DNA of 64,000 nucleotides from Bacillus sp. AFS055030 (GTDB lineage Bacteria > Bacillota > Bacilli > Bacillales > Bacillaceae_G), in assembly GCF_002574545.1 (NCBI RefSeq), contig NZ_NUGT01000003.1:28222-92221 (forward strand), read 5' to 3'. The translations under genes and the position numbers were made by a program. Each line of letters opens with the position of its first letter. Positions within the stretch are counted from its first letter, which is position 1. Below, piece by piece: positions 24,447-34,500 of this stretch. The notes under the pieces are model-generated. The model was not told the origin of the DNA, ran no database searches, and saw only the letters and a program-made list of their open reading frames with translations.

Positions 24447-25076
24447 ATTTTCCACCTTTTAGTTTGATAAGTATAGGACATTTATTTTAAATAACCTAAA
24501 TCTTTGCAAGCAATTTTTATTTTTGAATATTTTTTTCTTCGACAGTTTAAAAGATAATGCAATTTTTTTAATTTTTAAAAGCAATCAATAGATCCCCCCT
24601 TCTTTAGATAACTGTATCATTTTAAATTAGAATATTTACGAAATAATGTTGCGAAATCCCAAACTTTAAATTGAAAAACATATCATTAGCGTAAATCAAC
24701 AGAAAAATATGATCAAAAATCGATGAAAAATTCCAACAGATTGTGTTAGGAATCGAAAAAGTGATCCAAAAAGATAGATGTAGAACATGAAACAGACATT
24801 GAAACGAGCCTATCCAAAATACCACGGATTGGGGTCTAATTTGTGTTGCCTATAACCTAAAAAAGTGGAAATCCACTTCTAAAAACAAAATAATAGTCGG
24901 ATATTTCTCTCCAAAAAACTCCATTTTTGTAAAAAACCTCAAAAAATAAAGAATTGAAAAAAACTGCCTCAAAATGTCTTATTCACCGACTTTTTAGACA
25001 GCCTCTTTTATATTTTCGATTGATTAAAAGGAAAAAAGTACCAGTAATGTAAGGAGCAATTTTTAATTTTTTTGCC

Positions 25077-26531
25077 TTAGTTCGAATTTAAGAAATTTGA
25101 GATTTGATCAATATCTCTTTGCGTAAGAACCGGTTCAATTGTAATGACTGGATGAATGATTTCTCCTTCAAGTAAGAAATCAGAAATAATAAAATCAATG
25201 TTTAATTCATTTATAATTGTTGATTCAAACTCACCTAATTTAGGAAGAAGAAAATCAATTTTATGATCAAAGGCAGAAATTAATTTCGTTTCAATATAAC
25301 GATGAACGCCTGGACCATTACTTGTTAATAATAAAACTTTCTTCCTTGTTGATGATAAGTTAATTTTAGAAGCTTGAACATTTAATGCTACTTTCGCAAT
25401 TTTATCTCTAGTAATTTCAGGGTAAGAATATTTTTTCGTCCAGATTTGTAATGCTTTTGATACCTTTTTATATAGGTCTGAATACTGATTTTTAACATAT
25501 CGGTCCATTGAATAGGATGGTTCTTTTTTATCGATTGAGTATAAAATGAATGAGTATCTTTGGAATTGGTCATGTAATGTGTAAAGAAACTCCTCGTCCT
25601 CATTTAACAATAAACCTGTTTCTTCCTTTAATAGTTCTACTAGGTGATAGAGTTCCTTATAATACTTTGATTTTTGATTTCGATATAAATAAAGAAATTC
25701 GTTTTTTTCCATGTTGTCAAAACTGTAATAGGGAAGAGTGGATATTAATAACGAGAACGCAATGCGTTCATTCATTGAAATATGATGTTTATATTGATGT
25801 TCTAAATGATTACAAATTTCATTCGCAATTTTAAAATATTTTGATTCTAAAATTTTATTTATCGATTGATCAGCTAATTCAAGTTGCATTGTTTTATCGA
25901 TTCGATATAACATTGTCCCTAATAAATAAACGTACTTATTTGCTGTAGAAGGATATAGGAATAATCTAAATTTTTCAGTAGTATCTAGTACAATTTTTTT
26001 AATATCTTGAAATGAGAATGCTTCAATTGGCCATTCTTGATCATTCGAATTGGCGGATAAAGCATCTAGAATATCTCCACACAAAAGCCGAATTTCAAAT
26101 TCTCTTCCGACGATTTCGAGCGGCCCACGTTTTAAAGTTAAATGGTAGGCCTTCAATAATTCCTCAACGCGGTCAAGTATTGGATAGACTGCAGGTTGTT
26201 GTATATAAAGCGCGTTTGCTAATTCTGCAATACTTTTAATTTGAGTAAATTGTATTAGCATAATAGCTTGAAATTTCAATGAATTTTTTACATAAAGTGA
26301 ACGAATTTGATTAATTGATGAAGAAATCGGTTTATTAATATAAATCCCTTTACCTTTTATTGTATCAATTTGCCATCCTTTAGGCAGGTGAGTGTTAATT
26401 GCCTGTAGATCATTTCGGATTGTTTTTTCGGTACAAAGTAACTCGTTAGCTAATTCTTCAGTTTTAAACCACTTATCTTCTTTACTTAAAATATCGATTA
26501 TTTGTAATTTCCGCTTTGTTGATTTATCCAT
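25077..26531 (-). CDS. AtxA/Mga-like transcriptional regulator
   Basis: This 484-residue protein has the layout of the AtxA/AcpA/Mga group. An N-terminal winged HTH (ELLCTEKTIRNDLQAI, ~30-46) is followed by a second HTH/Mga-type region (IAELANALYIQQPAVYPILDR), then two PRD-like helical domains, then an EIIB-like C-terminal domain starting at KKVLLLTSNGPGVHRYIETK. AtxA has 475 residues and is controlled through phosphorylation of PRD histidines. It is divergent from a WxL-domain surface protein gene, so it probably activates that operon. The inducing signal is unknown. Confidence 0.8.
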   Translation of the reverse strand: MDKSTKRKLQIIDILSKEDKWFKTEELANELLCTEKTIRNDLQAINTHLPKGWQIDTIKGKGIYINKPISSSINQIRSLYVKNSLKFQAIMLIQFTQIKSIAELANALYIQQPAVYPILDRVEELLKAYHLTLKRGPLEIVGREFEIRLLCGDILDALSANSNDQEWPIEAFSFQDIKKIVLDTTEKFRLFLYPSTANKYVYLLGTMLYRIDKTMQLELADQSINKILESKYFKIANEICNHLEHQYKHHISMNERIAFSLLISTLPYYSFDNMEKNEFLYLYRNQKSKYYKELYHLVELLKEETGLLLNEDEEFLYTLHDQFQRYSFILYSIDKKEPSYSMDRYVKNQYSDLYKKVSKALQIWTKKYSYPEITRDKIAKVALNVQASKINLSSTRKKVLLLTSNGPGVHRYIETKLISAFDHKIDFLLPKLGEFESTIINELNIDFIISDFLLEGEIIHPVITIEPVLTQRDIDQISNFLNSN

Positions 26532-26785
26532 AAAAAATCTCCATAAATTATGTCTAATTTATTACTATTATTTCTTTTAAACTTCCCTCTTAATGCAGTG
26601 AAAGTTTATTTTATCTATTGAAAAACACCTTTTCATGCGATTTTTAGCTATAAATGTGAATTTTTTTGGATGATAAGTTATTATTTTTACCTAAATCAAA
26701 GGTAAAAAACATCATGGGAATCATTTTACTACAGCGATATAATGACATCGTTGAACAAAAAAATTTTATGAAGGAGTAGAGTGAA

Positions 26786-27499
26786 ATGAAATTTACTAAA
26801 GTCGTGCTTGTTAGTGTAATTGGAATGTCATCATTAGTTGGAGTTGCTCACTCAACTTTTGCGGAGGTATCATCTGTAGGGAATTCAAAGTCTTCTATAA
26901 CATTTGTTGCTGGAACAGGTCCGGTTGCACCTGTTGATCCTATAAATCCGATTGATCCATTAGAACCATCAGATCCTACAAATCCAACAGATCTGCCAAC
27001 AGGGAATGCTGGTTCATTAACATTAGATTATGTTTCATCAGTTGACTTCGGTGTAAATGAGATTTCAAATAAAACAGAAGTCTATTCGGCTAAATCTAAA
27101 AAGCCATTTATTCAAGTGTCAGATCGCCGTGGTACTGGGGAAGGATGGTCAGTAACTGCTAGAGCAAGTAAATTTACAAATGGAACAGAAGATTCTCTAC
27201 CTGGTGCAATCATTACATTTAAAAATGGCTCCGTTATTTCATTAAGTACAAGTGGAGCTCCTGTAGCAACAGAGTCAATTGTTTTAAAAACAGACGGAAG
27301 CACAGCATCACCTGTTGTTGCCGCATCTGTAGGTAATGGTTTTGGGACATGGGTAACTCGTTGGCTCGGGCCAAATCCAGAAGTGAATGATGGAGCGTTA
27401 AATGATAATGTCACTTTGACGATACCAGCAGGCTCGGCAACGATCGGTAATCATGAGGCAACTATCACGTGGACATTAACGGATGCTCCTGGTTTATAG
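26786..27499 (+). CDS. WxL domain-containing cell-surface protein
   Basis: This 237-residue secreted protein has a signal peptide (residues 1-27, ending at STFAE), a Pro/Asp-rich spacer (PVDPINPIDPLEPSDP) and a C-terminal WxL domain: GEGWSVTARAS, FGTWVTRWLGP, then ITWTLTDAP with the W-x-L motif near the end. WxL domains bind peptidoglycan non-covalently. It is followed by the DUF916/DUF3324-type partner gene, the standard companion of WxL proteins, and is divergent from the AtxA-like regulator. Confidence 0.9.
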   Translation: MKFTKVVLVSVIGMSSLVGVAHSTFAEVSSVGNSKSSITFVAGTGPVAPVDPINPIDPLEPSDPTNPTDLPTGNAGSLTLDYVSSVDFGVNEISNKTEVYSAKSKKPFIQVSDRRGTGEGWSVTARASKFTNGTEDSLPGAIITFKNGSVISLSTSGAPVATESIVLKTDGSTASPVVAASVGNGFGTWVTRWLGPNPEVNDGALNDNVTLTIPAGSATIGNHEATITWTLTDAPGL

Positions 27500-27611
27500 T
27501 AGTTATTTTGAAAAATAAGATTTAATGGGATGGTCTTCTTATTGAACCTTTTTTAACTGTTTGATAGTAAAAATGATATAAAAGTATTCATTCTAAAGGG
27601 GGAATATAAAA

Positions 27612-28652
27612 ATGGAACTTAAACGTCAAAAATTATTGCTAATTTTATCTGCTATTTTGTTAACTTTATCGTTCATCCCTCTATCTGTAAGGGCAGAGAA
27701 TACTATCGATTTTTCCGTAAAAGCAATCATTCCAACAAATCAAATTGATCATATGAAATCTTATTTTGATTTAAAAATGTCTCCAGGACAAAAACAGGAT
27801 TTTAAAATTGAGGTCTTTAATAATAGTAAAAAAGAAGAAACAATCGAAGCGAATATTACTTTTGCAACGACCAATAATAATGGATTAATCGATTACTCTG
27901 AATCGAATAGTAAAAATGCAGATAAATCACTAAAGTACCCCTTAACTAACTTAGTATCAGAACCTCAAAAAGAAGTTGTTATTCCAGCAGGTAAATCAAA
28001 AGTAGTATCTTTTTCAATTACAATGCCAAAAGATGAATATAATGGAGTTATTTTAGGTGCAGCTCACTTTAAGAAAAAGATTGATGAAACAAAAAAAAGT
28101 TCTGAAAACGAGAGCATTAATATAAAAAATGAGTATGCTTATGTGGTTGGAATCAAATTATCGGAAAACAGTAATGAAGTCGAGCCGAATTTACATTTAC
28201 TTGACATAAAACCTACATTAGTAAATTATCGTACAACAATTGCAGCGACAATCCAAAATAGCGAATCTTCTATTGTGAAGGATATGAGTATAGATGCGCA
28301 AATCTTTAAAAAAGGTTCCAATAAAGTTTTATATAGTTCGAAAAAAACTGAGATGAGTATGGCACCTAATTCAAATTTTGATTACGCAATCGATTTAAAT
28401 AACCAACCTATTGAATCCGGAACTTACCGATTAAAGATGAAAGCAATCATCGGAACCCAAATATGGGAATGGGATGAGCTATTTACGATTGGCAAAGAAG
28501 AAACTGATTTAAATAATAAAGCAGTTGAAATAAAAAATAATTATTTCTGGTATTATATCGGAGGAGGATTAATCCTTTTAATTGGGATCATTTGTTTAAT
28601 TGTTTTCTTAAGAAGAAAGAAGGAAAAAGAACAATCGAATAATAATGAATGA
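27612..28652 (+). CDS. WxL protein peptidoglycan/host-binding partner (DUF916-DUF3324 type)
   Basis: This 346-residue exported protein has an N-terminal signal peptide and the DUF916-like domain (FDLKMSPGQKQDFKIEVFNN; then KSKVVSFSITMPKDEYNG), followed by a DUF3324-like domain (LHLLDIKPTLVNYRTTIAAT). It ends in one transmembrane helix and a basic, charged tail (FLRRKKEKEQ). Such proteins form surface complexes with WxL proteins. It lies 112 bp after the WxL gene in the same orientation and is followed by a terminator. Confidence 0.88.
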   Translation: MELKRQKLLLILSAILLTLSFIPLSVRAENTIDFSVKAIIPTNQIDHMKSYFDLKMSPGQKQDFKIEVFNNSKKEETIEANITFATTNNNGLIDYSESNSKNADKSLKYPLTNLVSEPQKEVVIPAGKSKVVSFSITMPKDEYNGVILGAAHFKKKIDETKKSSENESINIKNEYAYVVGIKLSENSNEVEPNLHLLDIKPTLVNYRTTIAATIQNSESSIVKDMSIDAQIFKKGSNKVLYSSKKTEMSMAPNSNFDYAIDLNNQPIESGTYRLKMKAIIGTQIWEWDELFTIGKEETDLNNKAVEIKNNYFWYYIGGGLILLIGIICLIVFLRRKKEKEQSNNNE

Positions 28653-28729
28653 TTTTATATAGAGTAAATTGTATTAATCCGTTAGTTCACAAATGTATCT
28701 TAAAACAAATGCTATTTTGATAAAATAAA

Positions 28730-28765
28730 AAGGCTCATTTCGATATTGAAATGTAGCCTTTTTTA
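28730..28765. terminator. bidirectional terminator
   Basis: The stem aaggctcatttc / gaaatgtagcctt is flanked by A- and T-runs. It serves both the WxL operon (plus) and the LysR gene (minus). Confidence 0.8.
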
Positions 28766-29668
28766 TTAAGATGATATGATTTCATTTCTCATGAAATTGA
28801 TAAATTGTTTTTCAACTTTTGATAAAATTTTCTTTTTTGAGGTGATTACCCCAAGCTCTGAGTTCACAGAATCATAATCTACGAGATCGATTTCAACTAG
28901 TTCACCATTCGATAAATATGGATGATTTTTTAATGAAAAATTTGGTCCCCATGTTATAGCACTGCCATTTAAAATTGCTCGTAATAACTCTTCAAGATGG
29001 TTGGATGAAAATAAAATATTTAATTTTCCTATATCTTGTTGGAAGTTATTTGTAAACCATCTTATGTAATCACCGTTATAAAGAACGAATTTTTGCTGAA
29101 TTATTTCTTCTGGAGTTATTTTTTTCGAAATGGCAAAAGGGGAATCTTTTTTTGCATATACTTTCATCTTTCCATCTATTAATCCTTCGTAATGAAATTC
29201 TTCTAATTCTTTCTTAATGCCTTCGTAAAGACAGATGATTCCTATATTCGCTTGATTTTTTTTTACAATTTCAATTGTACGCTCTGTTGTGTTTTCTAAT
29301 ATGTCTATATGCAAATTTGAATGTTGGTTTTTAAAATCAACTAACGGAGGTAATAAGTAATTAATAAAAGCGGGTACCATTGAAACTTTAAGTTCACTGA
29401 GTTGGGAATCTTTATTTTTCTGAGCTATTTCTTTTAATTCTGCGTATTTTAAGAGTACTTCTTTTGATTTTTCCACGATTTGTACTCCATCTACTGTTAA
29501 TCTTGCGCCTAATCTAGATCGATTGAAGATTTTTATTCCTAGCTCTTCTTCTATTTTTGTAATCGCTTGACTTATACCAGACTGACTTATATGAAGATTT
29601 TCTGCAGCGATTGAAATCGACCCCGTGTTAGCGACTTCTACTAAAATCTCTAGTTTTTCTATATGCAT
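28766..29668 (-). CDS. LysR family transcriptional regulator
   Basis: This 300-residue regulator has the LysR HTH at the N-terminus (GSISIAAENLHISQSGISQA) and a periplasmic-binding-type effector domain. A GTG four codons upstream is in frame, but it lies inside the ribosome site AAAGGTGG; the ATG at 29668 with 8-base spacing is preferred. It is paralogous to the regulator at 40668-41564 (compare VDYDSVNSELG with VDYDAVNLQYV near the C-terminus). The gene lies at the left border of the protease island. Its target is unknown. Confidence 0.87.
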   Translation of the reverse strand: MHIEKLEILVEVANTGSISIAAENLHISQSGISQAITKIEEELGIKIFNRSRLGARLTVDGVQIVEKSKEVLLKYAELKEIAQKNKDSQLSELKVSMVPAFINYLLPPLVDFKNQHSNLHIDILENTTERTIEIVKKNQANIGIICLYEGIKKELEEFHYEGLIDGKMKVYAKKDSPFAISKKITPEEIIQQKFVLYNGDYIRWFTNNFQQDIGKLNILFSSNHLEELLRAILNGSAITWGPNFSLKNHPYLSNGELVEIDLVDYDSVNSELGVITSKKKILSKVEKQFINFMRNEIISS

Positions 29669-29988
29669 TACATTGACCACCTTTAGCTTTCATACATGAA
29701 CTAAAACTTTACTAAGATAGAATTTTATTTCAGTTTTTATATTACAAATCGTGAAGTTATATTTAAAAAATGTAAATTTACTTAATCATTTTGCAAATAT
29801 AGAATTGTGTTTAACTAATAGTATTATTCTATTTTTTCGCTTGAATCATATGTAATTGAAAAATAATACGTTCTAATGTTGAATCAAAACATTCGATTTA
29901 TCAAGTGCTTTCTTATATTTATAAAAATTTACAATAAATGATACTTTTTGTTCAATTTTATCGTTGCCTATTATAGAGGAGGCTAAAT
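29669..29988. other. divergent control region, about 320 bp
   Basis: This AT-rich stretch separates the minus-strand LysR gene and the plus-strand RNPP-type gene and must hold both promoters. I see no pheromone gene or conserved RNA in it. Confidence 0.45.
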
Positions 29989-31245
29989 ATGTTAGTTGGG
30001 GAAATCATCAAATATTATCGAGAGAAAAAAGGAATTAGCCAGTCTAACTTAGGTGAAGGCATTTGTGGTAAAGCGTATATTAGTCGATTTGAAAGTGGAA
30101 AAGTTACATTATCTCCTGAAATTATAGACAAATTAGCTAAAAAACTAGAAATTGATATTAACAAAGAAATCGAATCTTTTTGTCTAATTGAAAACCAATT
30201 AAATGATTGGAGTCAAGCAATCATTATGCAAAGATCAGTACTGATAGAAGGCATTAAATTAGTATTAGATCAAAATCCGTTTATTATGGCTTCTAAACAT
30301 GCAGTAAATTATATGCTGTTAACTGGGAGATATTATTTGTACAAAAATATGGTTAAGGAAGCGAAAAATATAATCGAATATGTAGAAAAGGAGCTTCCAA
30401 AATTATCTAATTATGAAAAAAACCTTCTTCTGCACATTAAAGGAATATATTGTATAAGTACATTTAGAACTACCCAAGGTGAAGAAAGTCAGACTGCTGT
30501 AAATCTTTTAAAACAAATTGACATAGTAGATTATAATAATGAAGAATATTACTATCATTTAGCTCAAGCGTACCATTATGCAAAAGCAAAAATATCAGCA
30601 TTTACTTATGCAAAAAAAGCACTTCAATTCTTTAATCGAACATATAATTACGTGAGTGCTATGAATGCTCAAATCTTAATGCTAATGCAATTCGATAGCA
30701 AAAGTGAAATTGATTTTTTAAATCTAGTAGAAAACTATAAGGATTTAATTCATAATTGTATGATTTTAGGTGCACAAGAAAGTAAAATAACTATTTTATT
30801 TAATCTAGGAGAAGAGTTTTATAAAAGAGGAATTTATGACGAGGCTGTCAGATATTATGAACAAGCATTTTTACTAACTGACAAATCGTCTACACAGTAT
30901 TTAAGACATTTGTATCATTTTACCGAAGCATGCCTAGATGGAAAGTTACTAAATAAACAGAGTATTTTAGAAAATATCGAAATAGGTACGAAATTAGCAA
31001 AAAAACAATGCCAAATTTATTATAATCTATATAATTTATTAGCACTGAAATGTAAAAAAAATCAAAAACAATATTTTGAGTTTTTAGCAGAAGTAGTTGT
31101 TCCACAGCTTATAGCAACTAATAATGCTTCGTTTTTTGTACAATATGGAAAGATTTTATATAAACACTATGTGGAGAAAAAGGACTATAAAAAAGCCATT
31201 GAGGTAGATCAAAGTTTTAAATTGATGAACAAGGTGTTAAGTTAA
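29989..31245 (+). CDS. HTH-TPR regulator of the RNPP type (NprR/PlcR-like)
   Basis: This 418-residue protein has an Xre-type HTH (IIKYYREKKGISQSNLGEG, then AYISRFESGKV) followed by about 340 residues of helical TPR-like repeats (e.g. KRGIYDEAVRYYEQAFLLT). The architecture and length match NprR (about 423 residues) and PlcR relatives, which bind short secreted peptides and activate extracellular protease genes. Here it lies directly upstream of the first of three secreted subtilase genes. No downstream signalling-peptide gene is visible; two terminators follow immediately. The peptide may be encoded elsewhere or the ligand may be different. Confidence 0.8.
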   Translation: MLVGEIIKYYREKKGISQSNLGEGICGKAYISRFESGKVTLSPEIIDKLAKKLEIDINKEIESFCLIENQLNDWSQAIIMQRSVLIEGIKLVLDQNPFIMASKHAVNYMLLTGRYYLYKNMVKEAKNIIEYVEKELPKLSNYEKNLLLHIKGIYCISTFRTTQGEESQTAVNLLKQIDIVDYNNEEYYYHLAQAYHYAKAKISAFTYAKKALQFFNRTYNYVSAMNAQILMLMQFDSKSEIDFLNLVENYKDLIHNCMILGAQESKITILFNLGEEFYKRGIYDEAVRYYEQAFLLTDKSSTQYLRHLYHFTEACLDGKLLNKQSILENIEIGTKLAKKQCQIYYNLYNLLALKCKKNQKQYFEFLAEVVVPQLIATNNASFFVQYGKILYKHYVEKKDYKKAIEVDQSFKLMNKVLS

Positions 31246-31246
31246 A

Positions 31247-31290
31247 AGTCTTTAGATAACGATTATTCGTTGTCTAAAGACTTTTTTTAT
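31247..31290 (+). terminator. intrinsic terminator
   Basis: The stem agtctttagataacg / cgttgtctaaagact is followed by T7. It ends the RNPP-type regulator gene. Confidence 0.85.
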
Positions 31291-31322
31291 GATCTAGGAA
31301 ATTGATATTTATTAAAAATAGT

Positions 31323-31363
31323 AAAATCTTGTCCAATGTTTATAAACATTGGACAAGATTTTT
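31323..31363 (+). terminator. second tandem terminator
   Basis: A perfect 19-bp palindrome (aaaatcttgtccaatgttt and its complement) is followed by T-runs. It lies between the regulator and the first subtilase promoter. Confidence 0.8.
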
Positions 31364-31425
31364 GTCGAAACTCGTTCGATTTATTCTATAGAACCAGTGT
31401 TAAAGGGGCGCTATAACCCAATTGA
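31364..31425 (+). promoter_or_regulatory. shared subtilase promoter element, copy 1
   Basis: GTCGAAA (31364-31370) and TATAACCCAATTGA (31412-31425) are spaced exactly as before the third subtilase gene and lie at the same distance (154 bp) from the start codon. TATAAC may be a -10 box without a good -35, which suggests an activator binding at GTCGAAA. Confidence 0.55.
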
Positions 31426-31578
31426 TAAAAGAGTGGAAATTCACAATAATGAATTTAAATAAATGACAAATTGTTTGTTTATTTTTTGGGAAATAAACAA
31501 ATGTTTTGTCAAAGTAAGTTTATTTTTGTACTTCAATGTAGAAATCTACCTTGTTGTAAATTTTTAGGAGGAAGAAAA

Positions 31579-34500
31579 ATGGGGAAAAAGACAGAGAAGA
31601 AGTTTTTAAAAAGCTTTACCGTTTTAGCTTTAACATCGAGCTTCATATTGGGTTCACTTGGAGAAGTATCGAATACAACAAAAGCAGCAAGCCCCAAAAA
31701 GGTTGAAGATATTTTAGCAAAACTAACTTCAGAGCAAAGAGCAGCACTTGAACAGCTTTCGACTAGTGAACAAACTGGTCTTCAAATTTCTTCAGATATT
31801 AATTTAAATTCTACAGATCAAACAAATGTCATTGTCGAGTTTGCTAATAAGCCAGCAAAAGTTGCTCAAATTGAAGCAAGCGTAGAAGGTAAATCTTTAA
31901 CTGAAAAAGAAGCAGCAAAATTAGTCGATCAAGATCATGAGACATTTGCTGAAGATGTTGGTCAAGTATTAGAAAGTGGCAAAACTAAAAAAGTAGATTA
32001 TACGATTAATCGCTCATATAAAAATGCCTTCAATGGTGTTTCAATGAGTCTACCAGCTAACCAAATTAAAAACTTATTAAAATCAAAAGCTGTAAAAACA
32101 GTTTGGAGTAACCAAACTTTTTCAATTGATCCTCCAAAGGAAACCAGTCAGTTAAAAGCAGATGAAGCGAATGTTGGAAACTATACACCTTATGACGCTT
32201 TAGATCGATTACATGCAGAAGGCTTGACTGGAAAAGGAATTAAAATAGGAATATTAGATACAGGGATTGACTATAACCACCCAGATTTGAAAGATGCATA
32301 TAAAGGTGGATATGATTTCGTAAACAATGATAATGATCCAATGGAAACAACATACGAAGATTGGAAAAAGTCCGGCCAAGCAGAAATTCTAAGTGGCAGT
32401 GCGTACTATACAGAGCATGGTACACATGTAGCGGGAATTATTGGCGGTCGTGGAAAAGCGAATAGTGAATATAAAACTGTTGGAGCGGCTCCCGAATCAG
32501 ATATTTATTCATATAAGGTACTTGGTCCATATGGTAGCGGGACGACTGATGCAATTCTTGCCGGAATTGACAGAGCAGTAAAAGACGGCATGAATGTTAT
32601 TAATATGTCATTAGGTGCAACGTTAAATGACCCACTATATGCGACTTCAATTGCAGTAAACAACGCAGTTCTAAGTGGAGTAACGACAGTTGTTGCAGCA
32701 GGTAATAGTGGGGATCAAATGTATACAGTTGGTTCACCTGGTACAGCAGCTTTAGCTTTAACAGTTGGTGCATCATCTATTGCACTTGATATCTATCAAT
32801 ATGCAGGAGTTCAAGATGGTAAAAACTATTCTTTAAGACAATTAGCAAGAAATTATAAAGATGATTTAACAACATTAAAGGGCAAAACGTATCAGCTTGT
32901 TGATGTTGGTCTAGCCAATCCAGCAGACTTTAACGGAAAAGACTTAAACGGAAAGATTGCATTCATTAAACGTGGTTCAATTGCATTAATTGATAAAATA
33001 AAAAATGCAAAAGCAGCTGGTGCAGCTGGCGTTTTAATGTATAACGATGAAACGAATAAAGAAGAAGGTGCGATACAATCATTCCTTGGTGAATCAGTTG
33101 ATGCGATTCCTGCATTCTCTGTTTCAAATGGCGATGGTAATACAATTTTAGCTGCAATTAAAGCTGGTAAAACAGATTTCAGCTTTGGCGATTTTACAAA
33201 ACTTAAGACAGCTTCAGACGAATTAGCACAATTTAGTTCAAGAGGACCATCTCGAGTAAATTACGATATTAAACCTGAAGTAACTGCACCTGGCGTCTCA
33301 ATTCTTTCAACAGTACCATTCTATGTAAACGATAAAAACGTTGATGGATCAAAACCAGAAGATTATAAATATGCATATGAAAGATTATCTGGAACTTCAA
33401 TGGCAACACCTTATGTAGCTGGTGTGTCTGCTTTATTACTTCAATCAAATAAAGATTTAAAACCAGAAGATATTAAATCAATTCTAATGAATACAGCAGA
33501 CCCACTTTCAAAAGCATATAGTGTATTTGAAGCAGGAAGTGGCCGAGTAGATGCTTTTGAAGCCATTCACTCAAATGTAGAATTAGAGGTAGTAGACAAG
33601 ACACCTACGATTATTAATGGACAGCAAAAATCAATTCAAGAATTAACTGGTGGAATGAGCTTTGGTTCATTTGGATTTGATGATCAAGATATCGCTGATT
33701 CACGTACAGTTACATTAAAGAACCGTAGTGAGAAAGCAAAAACATTTAGTGTAGATGTGAAATTCCAAACTGGATTAAGAGGTTCTTTAGATGCAGCTAA
33801 AAATAATGTAACGCTAACAGGACCTACATCTGTAAAATTAAATGGAATTGGCCAAAAATCAATCAAATTTAAATTAAACATTCCAAAAACAGCAAATAAA
33901 GGAACATATGAAGGGTATATCACTTTCACGAACACTAAAGATGCAACTGAAACATATCAAATTCCATTTGGTGGACGTGTAATAAATGAAGGCATTGATT
34001 CAGTTGACGCCTTACCAATGTTTTCAACTGATACAGCATGGCCGGAAAATGCATGGCCTTTTGAATCATTTACATTTTCATTAAAATCACATATGAAAAC
34101 ATTGGATGTTATTTTACAAAATGCGATTACAGGTGAAGACTTAGGATTATTAGGATCATTAAGTCCAATATTATTGAATGAAAACCAAACTTATTATGTT
34201 ACAAAAGGATTTACAGGAACATATTATCCATTTACTGGTGACTCTAAGAATCCGATTAGTTATCAACCAGAATTTGCACAACCAGGACGATATAAAATAA
34301 AGATGGTTGGATCAAATGAACATGGTAAAACATTTACAAAATCTTCTGAGTTCATTTATGACCAAGGTGCACCAACGATGACTTCTAGCTTTGATTCATT
34401 AGATCAAAAAGTAATTGAAACGAATGACAGTCAATTTGATTCAAATGGACAATTTTTATATGACTTTAACATTAACTTAAATGATTCTGAAACAGAAGAA

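Larger units (their letters stand above)
24177..25010. mobile_element. decayed insertion sequence (DDE transposase remnant)
   Basis: The ends taaaagaggatgtct (24177-24191) and agacagcctctttta (24996-25010) are inverted repeats matching at 14 of 15 bases. Near the right end one frame at about 24825-24875 reads DWGLICVAYNLKKWKS, a typical C-terminus of an IS1182-like/DDE transposase. The region before it is broken by stops and frameshifts (KIDVEHETDIETS in another frame). The element is only 0.83 kb, so most of the transposase is deleted. The left end could alternatively be just the terminator of the DUF3892 gene. Confidence 0.6.
24166..25076. other. region of about 900 bp without intact large genes
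   Basis: It is occupied by the IS remnant, a possible 31-residue peptide gene and AT-rich sequence with broken frames. Confidence 0.6.
31246..31578. other. intergenic region of about 330 bp before the first subtilase
   Basis: It holds two terminators (31247-31363) and the leader with the shared subtilase promoter element (31364-31425). No credible short gene was found. Confidence 0.55.

Noticed and set aside
31337..31415. 26-codon frame between the RNPP-type regulator and subtilase 1, considered as a pheromone precursor
   Set aside because: It runs through a terminator hairpin, has no ribosome site and lacks the hydrophobic N-terminus of NprX/PapR-type peptides.
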